A stretch of DNA of 64,000 nucleotides from DASXUX01 sp036504595 (GCA_036504595.1 DASXUX010000042.1:62001-126000); one strand, 5' to 3'; counted from the stretch's first letter, positions 17,068 to 25,548 are shown. Notes: generated from the letters alone by a model not told the origin. A program made the numbers and translations.

Positions 17068-18096
17068 TCAATGGATCCAACTTCCGCCGCGGAGCACGCG
17101 ACTGCTCGTTGGCGGGTCGTCTTGGTCATCTTCGTCATCCGGCTTGGCATCCGGCTTGTACGGTTGATAACAGTCCTGACACCACTCCATCACGTTGCCA
17201 TGCATGTCATACAGGCCGAAGTTGTTCGGAGCTTTTTCGCCAACCGGATGAGTGCGCGAACCGGCAATGCGCGTGTGCCAGCCGGCACGGGACAGATCAA
17301 ACAGGGAGTCGCCCGTGTAGTACGTTGTGGTCGTCCCCGCGCGGCAAGCGAACTCCCATTCAGCCTCGCTGGGCAGACGCAGCGTGCAACCGGCGTGTTC
17401 GGCCGCCGTCTTGCAGAAAGACTGCGCGCCGTCCCAGGTGACGGAATCGACCGGCAGGCTGGCAAATTTCCCCACGCTCGGATTCTTCCCCGTCACCTGC
17501 TGGTATTGCTTCTGCGTGACTTCGAACTTTCCCAGGTAGAACGGCCGCGTCAGCGTGACTTCGTGCGCGGGCTTGGTTCGCGGGTCGGCCTCCGCAAAAC
17601 GGAGCAGCGCGGTCCGGTGGTCGAGTCTGGCTTTCGCCAGCGCCTGTTTGGAATACCATGCGTGCATGCCGCCGAGCACGCCCACGCCCGCGAAAATCGT
17701 CATCACCAGCAGCCGCGCGAGCGAGAACTGCGGCCGGCGCCGCTGCCGAAGCGCTTGCACCAGCACAGCGCCAACGAGCGCGAGCAAGACGCCGCCGCCA
17801 ATCGCCGCCGCCGTGTCGCCGGTGACGATTTTCTTGTGAAACGCTTCTTCGTCTACCGGATCAGGCGCGGGCGTGCCCATGATGAACTTGCCCGCCGGAA
17901 CGAGAACCATGTCCAGCGTGACGCCGCCGCCGAGATCGATCGTCTTTGTCGCGGGAAGATTTGCTCGCGTGGCATAGTCGGCGACGGACTCGCGGCCGTC
18001 CCACTGGGGCCATTTCGGCGACGAGGCATCCGTTTCGGCCGCAACAGCAGCGCCGGCAACCCAGGCGGCAATCGTAAGCAGACGCAGACAGAGCAT
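17068..18096 (-). CDS. FGE/SUMF1-like protein with inserted membrane hairpin, truncated
   Basis: After a signal peptide (LLTIAAWVAGAAVA), the formylglycine-generating-enzyme-like domain begins (LDMVLVPAGKFIMGTP). It is interrupted at about residues 95-170 by two membrane segments (AAIGGGVLLALVGAVLVQAL and SLARLLVMTIFAGVGVLGG). It resumes with HEVTLTRPFYLGKFEVTQKQY and runs through LPSEAEWEFACRAGT and NFGLYDMHGNVMEWCQD to RVLRGGSWIH, where TGA stops it before the last conserved elements. The residue two after the Trp is His, not the first active Cys of true FGE, so even the intact protein would not be a standard sulfatase activator. The two hydrolase genes lie downstream. Confidence 0.8.
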   Translation of the reverse strand: MLCLRLLTIAAWVAGAAVAAETDASSPKWPQWDGRESVADYATRANLPATKTIDLGGGVTLDMVLVPAGKFIMGTPAPDPVDEEAFHKKIVTGDTAAAIGGGVLLALVGAVLVQALRQRRRPQFSLARLLVMTIFAGVGVLGGMHAWYSKQALAKARLDHRTALLRFAEADPRTKPAHEVTLTRPFYLGKFEVTQKQYQQVTGKNPSVGKFASLPVDSVTWDGAQSFCKTAAEHAGCTLRLPSEAEWEFACRAGTTTTYYTGDSLFDLSRAGWHTRIAGSRTHPVGEKAPNNFGLYDMHGNVMEWCQDCYQPYKPDAKPDDEDDQDDPPTSSRVLRGGSWIH

Positions 18097-18488
18097 CGTA
18101 AACCCAAACGAGATTTTCTAAGACTTCTAACAGCACTTGGCTACAGAAGACACAAAGTCCCTCGAAGATGCGCGGCCACCCATCTGCAATTTGACGCTGT
18201 CAATCTGCCCGGGTTCCGATTTTACTGCAACTTGGCCACTCATTTTCACATTCCAGTTCTGTCTGCGGCTCCGAAAGTCTGCTCTATACTTTAAACGTCT
18301 CAAATCCTCGCGGGAGGCGAGGATTTCGCGGACCTACTTTCGCGCCTCTGGCGCTTTGCCGCCGCTCTCTTACGGTCGCGGTTCTGATTCGCGCCGCCGC
18401 GTCGTCGTCTCTCCCCTTCTCCTCGTCTCCTCCGGTTTGGTTGCGGCGCTCGCCGCGCTAGGTTCTCTGTGACCTCTGTGGCTAACAA
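18097..18488. other. Gene-free stretch between aat and the FGE-like gene
   Basis: I see no convincing gene here. There is one perfect stem, AAATCCTCGC/GCGAGGATTT with a 5-base loop, at 18302-18326; it could act as a weak terminator on the minus strand for aat, but is not followed by a T run. The right end (CTCTGTGACCTCTGTGGCTAA) is a short stuttered word near the aat stop. Confidence 0.5.
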
Positions 18489-19055
18489 TCAAAACGTGCA
18501 CTTCAGCTTCAGCGCCGCCTGGAGCCGCTTCATGTATTCGGCATGCGGAATTTCGATCACGCCGAACTGTGCCAGATGCTCGGTCAAGTACTGGACTTCC
18601 AGCAGCTTGAAGCCGCGCTCATTCAGGCGTTCAACGAGCTTGGCGAGCGCGACTTTCGAGGCATCGGTGACGGTGTGGAATTTCGATTCCGCGCAGAACG
18701 CTCCGCCGAGATGCACGCCGTACGTGCCGCCGACCAGCATTCCTTTCTGGCGGACTTCGACGGAATGCGCGTGTCCCAGGCGATGAAGCTGCGTGTAGAC
18801 CTGGATGAACGCTTCGCTGATCCACGTCGGCTTGCGACTTGCGCAGCCGCGCATCACGCCTTCGAAGTCGGTATCGTACGTGATCTCGAAGATGCCCTTG
18901 CGCAGCGTGCGGCTAAGCGAGTGCGAGGCGTGGAACTTGTCGAGCGGCAAAATGGCGCGCGGATCGGGCTGGTACCAGCTCAACCGTCCCCACTCGTCCA
19001 TCGGGAAGATGCCGTTGCTATACGCGGCGATCAGCATCGCGGGCGTGAGCTTCAT
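18489..19055 (-). CDS. aat: Leucyl/phenylalanyl-tRNA--protein transferase
   Basis: The family landmarks are in order: AYSNGIFPM, WYQPDPRAILPL, GHAHSVEV, GGTYGVHLGGAFCAESKFH, and a C-terminal HLAQFGVIEIPHAEYM. The enzyme moves Leu or Phe from tRNA to proteins with N-terminal Arg or Lys, marking them for ClpS-ClpAP under the N-end rule. At 188 residues it is the shorter form that lacks the N-terminal extension of E. coli Aat, as in many non-proteobacteria. No clp gene is in the window. A stuttered repeat separates it from the HAD gene on the same strand. Confidence 0.93.
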   Translation of the reverse strand: MKLTPAMLIAAYSNGIFPMDEWGRLSWYQPDPRAILPLDKFHASHSLSRTLRKGIFEITYDTDFEGVMRGCASRKPTWISEAFIQVYTQLHRLGHAHSVEVRQKGMLVGGTYGVHLGGAFCAESKFHTVTDASKVALAKLVERLNERGFKLLEVQYLTEHLAQFGVIEIPHAEYMKRLQAALKLKCTF

Positions 19056-19101
19056 AATAAACCGAGCGTACCTTCGGACACGCGGGAGTAAAGAGAGTCA
19101 T

Positions 19102-19180
19102 CGGTCATTAGTCATTAGTCATTAGTCATTAGTCATTGCGCAAGCTCCGCGCTGTTAATGACCAATGACTAATGACCAAG
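19102..19180. repeat. Stuttered-word inverted repeat, CATTAGT type
   Basis: The word TCATTAGTCATTAGTCATTA is repeated about five times, then returns in complement (AATGACCAATGACTAATGAC). The arms fold into a long AT-rich hairpin between the HAD gene stop and the aat start. Confidence 0.85.
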
Positions 19181-19184
19181 GACT

Positions 19185-19871
19185 TCAGTTCAGGAGAGGG
19201 TGCAGCGCGTGGTACGCCTCGGCAAGCGTGTCGAAGACATAATCGGCCTTGCCTTGCGACACATCCTGATCGGTGATGTACATGTTCGGCACGGCGACAA
19301 CTTTGCAGCCGGCAGCCGCGGCCGATTGGACGCCGGCCGGGGAATCTTCGAACGCGAGGCACTCCGTGGGCGAGAGCTTCAGGTCTTGCGCAGCGAGCAG
19401 ATACAGGTCCGGCGAGGGCTTGACGTGCTGCACGCGGTCGCCGGTGCATACCGCATGGAAGTGATCGCTCCACGTGCCGGGGCGCTTCAAATGTTCCGTC
19501 ACGACCTGCATCGTCGGCGCGACCTGGAAGCCGGGCGAGCTGGAGACCAGAGCGCGCTTGAGGCCCTTCGTATCGGCCAGGTTGAAAAATTCGGCCACGC
19601 CGGGCAGAGGTTCGGGGCGATCCTGATGCAGCAGCTCAAAGTAGATGGCCTTCTCGCGCGCCATCAGGCCGTCAATCGTGCCTTCGCAGCCGAGATCATT
19701 GATCAACCAGCCGCAGGTCACGCGGCAGGAGCGGCCGATGAAGCGTTTGAGCGCTTCGGCGTCCTGTGGATGCCCAAGTTGCTCCGTCAGGCGCTGGTAG
19801 GCGCGAATGTGGAGCATCTCGCTGTCCAGGAGCAGGCCGTCCATATCGAAGAGCAGTGCACGGATGTTCAT
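19185..19871 (-). CDS. HAD-superfamily hydrolase, beta-phosphoglucomutase-like
   Basis: The four HAD motifs are present: DMDGLLLD (nucleophile Asp9 and acid Asp11), SSSP in motif II, Lys in KPSPDLY (motif III), and FEDSPAG (motif IV). The cap helices after motif I place it in the subfamily with beta-phosphoglucomutase and phosphoglycolate phosphatase. The 228-residue cytoplasmic enzyme probably removes phosphate from a small sugar phosphate. The substrate cannot be deduced. Start ATG 19871. A stuttered repeat lies just beyond its stop. Confidence 0.9.
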   Translation of the reverse strand: MNIRALLFDMDGLLLDSEMLHIRAYQRLTEQLGHPQDAEALKRFIGRSCRVTCGWLINDLGCEGTIDGLMAREKAIYFELLHQDRPEPLPGVAEFFNLADTKGLKRALVSSSPGFQVAPTMQVVTEHLKRPGTWSDHFHAVCTGDRVQHVKPSPDLYLLAAQDLKLSPTECLAFEDSPAGVQSAAAAGCKVVAVPNMYITDQDVSQGKADYVFDTLAEAYHALHPLLN

Positions 19872-19940
19872 GAAACGTACGGCTCCCTTGTTTAACGCGA
19901 CATACTTTAGCGTATGTGACGTGTTCTTTCCAGTTTCGGG

Positions 19941-20027
19941 ATTCGGGTATGGGGTATAGGGTATCGCGGTGGCTCAAACAAAAGATAATCCGCCACTATA
20001 CCCGATACCCTATACCCCATACCCTAA
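19941..20027. repeat. Stuttered-word inverted repeat before truA
   Basis: GGGTATGGGGTATAGGGTAT is followed about 30 bases later by its complement (ACCCGATACCCTATACCCCA). It lies 8 bases before the truA start and could hold the translation start region in a stem. The same word occurs at 39041-39231. Confidence 0.8.
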
Positions 20028-20034
20028 GCTCTCC

Positions 20035-20847
20035 ATGCCACGACGAATCAAGCTCACTCTGGAATACGACGGCACCGATTTCAAAGGCTGGCAGGTCCAA
20101 TGCGGCGGGCCGGCGGGAACGGGAACCGGGGGCGCTCGGACCGTGCAGGGCGTCGTCGAGCGCGCCTTGCTGAAAGTCGCCGGCCAGCCGATTCGCATCG
20201 CCGGCGCCAGCCGCACCGACACCGGCGTGCACGCGCTGGAGCAGGTCGCCAGTTTTCTGCTGCCCGACGAAGTGCTCGTGCCGACCGGCGATTTGTGCAT
20301 GGCTCTGAACGCGAACATGGACAAAGACGTGGCCGCGCGGCGGGCGGAGGATGCAGCGCTCGACTTCCATGCTCAACGCGATTCATCCGGAAAGATCTAC
20401 GCTTATTCGATCGTCAGCGGGCGCTGCCGCGCGGCATTCTGGAGGCGCACGCATTGGCATGCTCATTATGATCTAAAGATCGATCCAATGCGAAAAGCCG
20501 CGGAGGCGCTCATCGGGCGCCACAATTTCACGTCGTTCGCAACGAAACTGGCGGAGACTCAGGAGCAGCGCGCCGAGGAAGGCAAGCAGGCCCTGGATAC
20601 AACCAAGGAAATCCGGCGGCTTGAATTGTGCGAAGACCCGGGGTATCCGGGCCGCGTCGTCATGCACATCGAAGGCAGCGGCTTTCTGTACCAGATGGTG
20701 CGGACGATCGCCGGATCGTTGGTGGATGTGGGCCGGGGCTTTCGCCCGCCGGAGTGGATGGCCGAAGCTCTGGCCGCTCACGATCGCCGCAGAGCCGGCC
20801 CGACCGCGCCGCCGCACGGGCTGTGTCTGTTAAGGGTTCTGTATTGA
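20035..20847 (+). CDS. truA: tRNA pseudouridine(38-40) synthase
   Basis: The catalytic Asp62 lies in GASRTDTGVHA, the TruA signature. The opening LTLEYDGTDFKGWQ and the later FTSFATKL and GSGFLYQMVRTIAGSLVDVGRG also match the family. The enzyme makes pseudouridine in the anticodon arm of many tRNAs. Length 270 is normal, except for a Gly-rich insert (CGGPAGTGTGGAR, residues 23-35) between the first strand and TVQGVVE. I use ATG 20035; the open frame further upstream runs through the repeat. No clear Shine-Dalgarno is seen before it. Confidence 0.94.
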   Translation: MPRRIKLTLEYDGTDFKGWQVQCGGPAGTGTGGARTVQGVVERALLKVAGQPIRIAGASRTDTGVHALEQVASFLLPDEVLVPTGDLCMALNANMDKDVAARRAEDAALDFHAQRDSSGKIYAYSIVSGRCRAAFWRRTHWHAHYDLKIDPMRKAAEALIGRHNFTSFATKLAETQEQRAEEGKQALDTTKEIRRLELCEDPGYPGRVVMHIEGSGFLYQMVRTIAGSLVDVGRGFRPPEWMAEALAAHDRRRAGPTAPPHGLCLLRVLY

Positions 20848-20999
20848 GTGTGGCACGGGCAGGCCGCCCCGCGTAGGGTGCGTCCGTATCAAGGACCGAC
20901 GTCTGTTCGCGGCGCGGATTGCCCGTGCGGTCGGCGCCGGGGTTCACGGGCAATCCGCTGGAGCAAAAAGACGCTCCAGCGGCCTGCCCGTGCCACACA
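20848..20999. repeat. Long hairpin element, GTGTGGCACGGGCAGGCC type (copy 1)
   Basis: The ends are inverted copies (GTGTGGCACGGGCAGGCC and GGCCTGCCCGTGCCACAC). Inside lie a second inverted pair (GGATTGCCCGTG/CACGGGCAATCC) and a small stem (CGCTGGAGC/GCTCCAGCG type). It separates two convergent genes, truA and the gene at 21003. A second copy at 49891-50013 keeps all arms but has a different middle, so the arms are conserved by selection or by recent movement. Confidence 0.88.
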
Positions 21000-21002
21000 A
21001 CG

Positions 21003-21464
21003 TTAGCGTCCGAGGAGTGCGATCTGGTGGAAGTCGCCGCCTTTGAGGAAGATCTGGACTTGGGCGGCGACGCGTTCGGCAAGGGAATCGGTGGTTTTGG
21101 CGCCGTAGCGGCAAATGGCGATCTGGCGGGAGTCCATGTCCTGGAACGGCAGCGTTAAGGTTCCATTTTCGCCGTTCATGCCGGCGTAAATCTGGCGATG
21201 CAGCAGGAGGATCGGCGTATCGCCGACCATGGCGTCCAGGTCGCGGAGGACTTCCTCCGCCCAATAGGTGTTTATAATGAAGATGGCCGGACTAAGGCCC
21301 TTGTCCTTTAGGTTGTGCAACACGCCGGCGACTTCATCGATGTTGGTGGCAAAAGGCAGCGGTGCAATTTTCTGCTTTATCAGCAGAGCCATGATTTTTC
21401 GGCAGACCTGGAGATTTGCATTTTGCCCGCTTTCGAGGACTTCGACAAGAACCGGAACGCCCAT
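21003..21464 (-). CDS. Hypothetical protein with a receiver-like alternating fold
   Basis: The product (about 153 residues from ATG 21464) alternates hydrophobic strands with helices: VPVLVEVLESG, KIAPLPFATNIDEV, PAIFIINTYWAEE, TPILLLHRQIY, RQIAICRYGAKT. The order suggests a flavodoxin-like or receiver fold without the acidic pocket, so it may be a degenerate signalling module. An AAAGGTG site lies about 10 bases before the ATG. The frame is open to 21581, and a longer start cannot be ruled out. No family named. Confidence 0.62.
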   Translation of the reverse strand: MGVPVLVEVLESGQNANLQVCRKIMALLIKQKIAPLPFATNIDEVAGVLHNLKDKGLSPAIFIINTYWAEEVLRDLDAMVGDTPILLLHRQIYAGMNGENGTLTLPFQDMDSRQIAICRYGAKTTDSLAERVAAQVQIFLKGGDFHQIALLGR

Positions 21465-21666
21465 AGTCGGCAGCACCTTTGCACGTCGATGGCAATCTGC
21501 AACGAGGACATACGTTCTTGCAACTAGCGTTCCGTTTCCCGATTCACGGGGCGGTGTAGTCACATTAGGCGACCGCAGCAACGCGCAGTGCGGGGAAGTT
21601 GCCGCCTTACAACTTGCGACGTTCAGAACGAGCGATTCTTAGGAAGAATAAGCGAAGGAGACTAGG

Positions 21667-22536
21667 ATGAAACGCAGGCTGGCAATCATGATGGCCCTTT
21701 GTGTAATAACACTGTTCAGCGCGAACGTAACACGCGCGTGGTGGAGCGGCGGGCATCACAGCTTCACGCGGACAGCGATTTCCAAACTGCCGGAGGATGT
21801 TCCGGCGTTCCTCAGGAACGCTGCCGCCGAAGTTTCGGAAATATCCAGTGAGCCGGACATCTGGAAACATCCCAGCGCTCCACACCTGAAAAGCACTGAA
21901 CATCCGGAGCACTTCATTGACATAGAGTATCTGGACGGCCAGCCCATTCCGAAGCAACGCTTTGACCTCACCAAGATTTACGTGAACAAGAACGTTGATC
22001 TGGCTCAAGGTGGCTTTTTGCCTTATTCGATTCAGGAGGGCTACGAACGGCTGATGGTCGCCTTTGCAGAATACCGCAAGCACCCCGAGGCCCCCGGACT
22101 GCAGCAGCGAATCCTCGTCTACGCCGGCTGGCTGGCCCATTATTGTCAGGACGCCGGCATGCCGCTGCACACCACGCGCATCTACGACGGCAAGCCCAAT
22201 CCCGATCCGGCCGCCAAGCCGTTCCAGAAGGGCATCCACGCCAAAATGGATGCCTACCCGGAACGCAACGGCTTCACGCCTGAAGTGGTCGGCGAAGGAA
22301 TGAAAGCGGAGCACCTCGACGACGTTTGGGCGGCGATTCTAGCGACGATCGACGCGTCACACAAATTGGTCGAAACGTGCTACGAACTGGATTTGCAGGG
22401 CGGCTTCGACAAAGAGCCCGCCAAGTCGCGCGAGATGATGCTGGAGCGTTCCAAAGCCTGCACGAAGCTGACGCTGGACATCTGGTACTCCGCATGGATC
22501 GACAGCGCGAAGCTGGAGTTTACGAAAAAAGAGTAA
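21667..22536 (+). CDS. Secreted S1/P1-nuclease or zinc-dependent phospholipase C family protein
   Basis: The signal peptide is cut before Trp25 (VTRA|WWSGGHH), and an N-terminal Trp is a zinc ligand in S1/P1 nucleases and Bacillus-type phospholipase C. Other ligands are also placed as expected: His31, HYCQDAGMPLH (His158, Asp162, His168) and GIHAKMD (His191, Asp195). The 289-residue protein should be exported and bind three zinc ions, cutting phosphodiester bonds in nucleic acids or phospholipids. AAGGAG lies 7 bases before the ATG. It probably scavenges phosphate or nucleotides outside the cell. Confidence 0.85.
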   Translation: MKRRLAIMMALCVITLFSANVTRAWWSGGHHSFTRTAISKLPEDVPAFLRNAAAEVSEISSEPDIWKHPSAPHLKSTEHPEHFIDIEYLDGQPIPKQRFDLTKIYVNKNVDLAQGGFLPYSIQEGYERLMVAFAEYRKHPEAPGLQQRILVYAGWLAHYCQDAGMPLHTTRIYDGKPNPDPAAKPFQKGIHAKMDAYPERNGFTPEVVGEGMKAEHLDDVWAAILATIDASHKLVETCYELDLQGGFDKEPAKSREMMLERSKACTKLTLDIWYSAWIDSAKLEFTKKE

Positions 22537-22546
22537 GTCTGTGTTT

Positions 22547-22586
22547 GTGCCACGGGCAGCCTCTGTTTGCTGTTGGCTGCCCGTGC
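22547..22586. repeat. Short hairpin, GTGCCACGGGCAGCC type (copy 1)
   Basis: The arms are CACGGGCAGCC and GGCTGCCCGTG with the loop TCTGTTTGCTGTT. Copies at 23010-23049 and, inverted, at 43395-43434 have the same arms and a nearly identical loop. All three are intergenic. The end is related to the longer GTGTGGCACGGGCAGGCC element. Confidence 0.85.
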
Positions 22587-22620
22587 CGTTCAGTCCGAAA
22601 TCCGCACGCGAGGATGCGCC

Positions 22621-23001
22621 ATGAATCCGGTGTTGAAAAAGCTCCTCTACAAAGGTCAGTCGCCCGTGCTGCTGCTCCAAGCCCCGGCGGAATTCAAGGA
22701 AATTGCGAAAGACTTCGCGGGCCCGGTCCACACCGCACCGAAGGGCAAATACGCCTTTGTTCTCGCCTTTGCGAAGTCGCTTGCGGATGCGGACGCACTG
22801 GCCCCGATGGTTGCAGACGCGCTTGAGGAGAAGGCGCTGTTTTGGATGGCGTATCCGAAAGGCACTTCAAAGAAATACAAGAAGGCCGATATCAACCGGG
22901 ACACGCTTCATGCGCTGATGGCGAAGAGTGACTTTGATGGTGTTTCGCTGGTCGCTCTCGACGAGGACTGGTCGGCGATGCGGTTCAAACCGAAGGCGTA
23001 G
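22621..23001 (+). CDS. DUF3052-like small protein
   Basis: The 126-residue product ends in a Trp-Ser-x-x-R-F motif (EDWSAMRFKPK). In the middle it has ALFWMAYPKGTSKKYKKADINRDTL, which fits the 'W-x-W-P-K-x-x-S-x-x-x-D-I-x-R-x-x-L' core of DUF3052-type proteins. The N-terminus, VLLLQAPAEF, also agrees. It has no signal or membrane segment. Function is not known for the family. It stands alone between two copies of the same hairpin repeat. Confidence 0.82.
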   Translation: MNPVLKKLLYKGQSPVLLLQAPAEFKEIAKDFAGPVHTAPKGKYAFVLAFAKSLADADALAPMVADALEEKALFWMAYPKGTSKKYKKADINRDTLHALMAKSDFDGVSLVALDEDWSAMRFKPKA

Positions 23002-23009
23002 ATAGAAGT

Positions 23010-23049
23010 GTGCCACGGGCAGCCTCTGTTAGCTATTGGCTGCCCGTGC
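23010..23049. repeat. Short hairpin, GTGCCACGGGCAGCC type (copy 2)
   Basis: The element differs from the copy at 22547 by only two loop bases (TTAGCTATT for TTTGCTGTT). It lies between the DUF3052-like gene and the convergent zinc-ribbon gene. Confidence 0.85.
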
Positions 23050-23074
23050 GCTCGATGCTAAATCCGCAATCAAG

Positions 23075-24166
23075 CTACGGGCTGACAACCCTCCCCTGCC
23101 CCTTCACCTCCCGCACTTCCAGCGAGTGAATTTCATACGTGCTGCTGCCGGAGCCGATACCCAGGCGACCCATGTGTTTGAGCGCCCAGTTGACGGGTAG
23201 CGACAGGAAGCCCGACGGGGCCTTGCATTCGTTCGTCAGTTTTCCGTCAATGTAGGCGCGCAGCGCGTCGGAGCGGACTTCGATAAGCAGGCTGCATTTC
23301 TTGCCATTCGTCAGAACCGGCTGCGAACGCGTATTGGCGGGATCGTCTTTGGCGCGCTTGCCGGCCACCATGTCAAAGCCCGCCACGGTGTTCTTCCAGC
23401 CGGCGAGGATGTACCCGAACTGCCGCTCATCGCGCGTCAGATGAACGTAAAGGCACTCGTCGCTGTCCAGCCGCGTGAAGGTGGCCTTCACGTCGTATTC
23501 CTGCGGCGGCACGTATGGAAATTCCAGGCGCGTGAACTTGCTCTCCTTTGAGACCCTAAGGACGCCATCGCGGATCGACCAGCCACCTTGATCGCTGTCG
23601 CGCTGCACATTGGTCAGTTTCAAAAGGTCGATCGTTCCGGCGGAGGCCGTCGTGGGAGTCTCTGCTTTCGTCGTTTCAACGGGTTTGCTGACTTCGCTCT
23701 CAGCCGTCTTCTTCGTTTCCTGAACGACGTCCGGTGCGGGCCTTTCCGAGTCAGCCGGTTTGGCGCTTTGTTTCGTTGCGAGCTGTGGCTGAACGGATGG
23801 CTTTTGCGGTTCGCCGGGGCCGGCATTTTTGGAACGAGCGAGCATCAGCGCCAGCCCCAGCACGCCCAGCGCCACGCCGACGATCGAGGCCACCAGCATC
23901 AGGCGTTTGGGCGAGCCGCTGTCGGGGCGCATTGCGGATGAAGCGCGAGCGGACTTGACGACCGCTTTCGTTGCGGCCGTCGTGACGGCTTTGAATTGCG
24001 TGGTCGCCGGTCCGGCGCTCGGGACCCGCCCGCGCGGTTCGGCCTTGCGCGGCGGCGCGCACTGCGGACAAAGCACGCCGCCATCGTCGTTTTTGCGTGC
24101 GGCGCCGGAAACTAAGTCGTCCTCCGCGACGCGTTGCCCGCATTTATTGCAGTACTCGATGATCAT
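23075..24166 (-). CDS. Zinc-ribbon, membrane-anchored LamG/DUF1080-like protein
   Basis: The N-terminal ribbon has CNKCGQRV and CPQC. A membrane segment (RLMLVASIVGVALGVLGLAL) near residue 90 is followed by a linker rich in Pro, Lys and Thr. From about residue 175 comes a beta-sandwich (GWSIRDGVLRVS..., YDVKATFTRLDSDECLYVHL, LRAYIDGKLTNE), which resembles the concanavalin-like domain called DUF1080 in planctomycetes. That domain binds or cleaves sugars in some relatives. The ribbon is cytoplasmic and the sandwich outside. The gene diverges from the SGNH hydrolase gene. Confidence 0.78.
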   Translation of the reverse strand: MIIEYCNKCGQRVAEDDLVSGAARKNDDGGVLCPQCAPPRKAEPRGRVPSAGPATTQFKAVTTAATKAVVKSARASSAMRPDSGSPKRLMLVASIVGVALGVLGLALMLARSKNAGPGEPQKPSVQPQLATKQSAKPADSERPAPDVVQETKKTAESEVSKPVETTKAETPTTASAGTIDLLKLTNVQRDSDQGGWSIRDGVLRVSKESKFTRLEFPYVPPQEYDVKATFTRLDSDECLYVHLTRDERQFGYILAGWKNTVAGFDMVAGKRAKDDPANTRSQPVLTNGKKCSLLIEVRSDALRAYIDGKLTNECKAPSGFLSLPVNWALKHMGRLGIGSGSSTYEIHSLEVREVKGQGRVVSP

Positions 24167-24324
24167 GGCTCATGTCCAGAATACGAGAGGGAGTTTACAG
24201 CGCTTTCAACGTCTTGGCTATCACACCTGAGTGCGCTCTCCTCATCCTTCCCACCCGTCACTCGTCGCCCGTCACCTCGTCGTTTACGGTGTAGATATGA
24301 AGAACACCCCGGGAGAACTGCTTC

Positions 24325-25548
24325 ATGAAGACACACTCAATGTGGCTGTTGGCTGTGCTGACTGTGTGCGGCACTGGTGTTTGCGGCGAAGGCGCAGTGC
24401 TGGATGCGATGGACGCGCTGTCGTTCTCGCCGCCAAAAGAAAAAGGCGCGGTGGAACTGGTTGACGGAAAAGTCGGGAAAGCGATTCAGTTTTCGTTTAA
24501 GGATGCGTGCAGCGGCATCTTCAGCATGGGCAAGCTGCGCGGCAAGCCTGAATGGGATCAGGCGGCGGGATTCTCGTTCTGGGTGAAAGGCGACGGCAGC
24601 AATCACCTCGGCGGACTGCAGTTCGTGTGGAACGAAGACTACGCTTTGCGCTACACTTACGCGTTTCCCATCGACAGCACGGAGTGGAAGAAGATCACCG
24701 TCGCGTGGCGCGATCTGACGCCGGTGCTGTCCAAGGCCGACGTGAAGCCATGCGATGCGAAGAACGGGAACGCGCCCTCGAAGCTTGGCAATATCTGGTT
24801 CGGAAAGTGGTTCTTCTGGAAAGATTACGCCGCGCATTCTTACGCGATCGACGAGATCTGCCTGGAGCCCACCATCGAACTGGACAACAGTGACTACAAG
24901 CCCGCCGGCGAGCCCCTCGCTCGCGTGCTGGCCAAGATCAAGGCCAAGCAACCGGTCACCCTCGTGACGACTGGCGATTCGCTGAGCGCCGTTGAGCATT
25001 GGGCGAACAAGAACGTCCTCTGGCAGAACCTGCTCAAGCAAATGATCAAAACGAAATACGGGTCGGACGTGACGATCGTGAATCCGGCCATCGGCGGCAC
25101 GGAATTGCTGCAGGGACTGGTGATCATCCCGCGCTGGATCAAAGAAGCGCCCGAGCCCGACCTGGTGACGATCTTCTACGGCGGAAACGACCGTGAAGGC
25201 GGCATGACCGCCGAGAAATTCGTCGAAGTTCAAAAAGACGCCGTGCTTCGCATGCGCCGCGCGACGAAAGGCAAAGCCGACCTGCTGATCATGGCCACCG
25301 CGCCGAGTCTGAAAACCTACGAGACCACCGCGCCGCTGGCCGACGCTTGCAAGAAAGCCGCGGAAGTGGCGAAGGCCGGCATCTGCGACATTTTCGCCGC
25401 GTTCAAGGCTGTCCCGCCGGCCGAGCGGGAAAAACTTTTCGCGACCTTGCCCGGCACGAACACCTGCGAAGGCGTCCACATGGGCGCCGCCGGCCATGAA
25501 CTGATTGCCAGGAATGTGCTGGAGGCGCTTGAGCGCGCGGGGAAGTAA
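24325..25548 (+). CDS. Secreted SGNH/GDSL hydrolase with N-terminal binding module
   Basis: The signal peptide ends near residue 20. Residues 25-190 form a beta-rich module (FWVKGDGSNHLGGLQFVW, TYAFPIDSTEWKKITVAW) like the carbohydrate-binding folds found beside esterases. The hydrolase part has block I TTGDSLS (Ser219), block III YGGNDR (Asn288), and a block V that reads EGVHMGAAGH (His385). The usual Asp three residues before the His is Glu382. The 407-residue product is likely an extracellular carbohydrate esterase. GGGAG-like SD lies about 9 bases before the ATG. Confidence 0.83.
   Translation: MKTHSMWLLAVLTVCGTGVCGEGAVLDAMDALSFSPPKEKGAVELVDGKVGKAIQFSFKDACSGIFSMGKLRGKPEWDQAAGFSFWVKGDGSNHLGGLQFVWNEDYALRYTYAFPIDSTEWKKITVAWRDLTPVLSKADVKPCDAKNGNAPSKLGNIWFGKWFFWKDYAAHSYAIDEICLEPTIELDNSDYKPAGEPLARVLAKIKAKQPVTLVTTGDSLSAVEHWANKNVLWQNLLKQMIKTKYGSDVTIVNPAIGGTELLQGLVIIPRWIKEAPEPDLVTIFYGGNDREGGMTAEKFVEVQKDAVLRMRRATKGKADLLIMATAPSLKTYETTAPLADACKKAAEVAKAGICDIFAAFKAVPPAEREKLFATLPGTNTCEGVHMGAAGHELIARNVLEALERAGK

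Noticed and set aside
17068..17070. TGA read as selenocysteine in the FGE-like gene
   Set aside because: No SECIS-like stem is obvious after it and the position does not match a catalytic Cys; a plain nonsense change is simpler.
16900..18294. A plus-strand open frame opposite the FGE-like gene
   Set aside because: It is Arg-rich with no motif, and the minus strand has FGE-type motifs up to and past the TGA.
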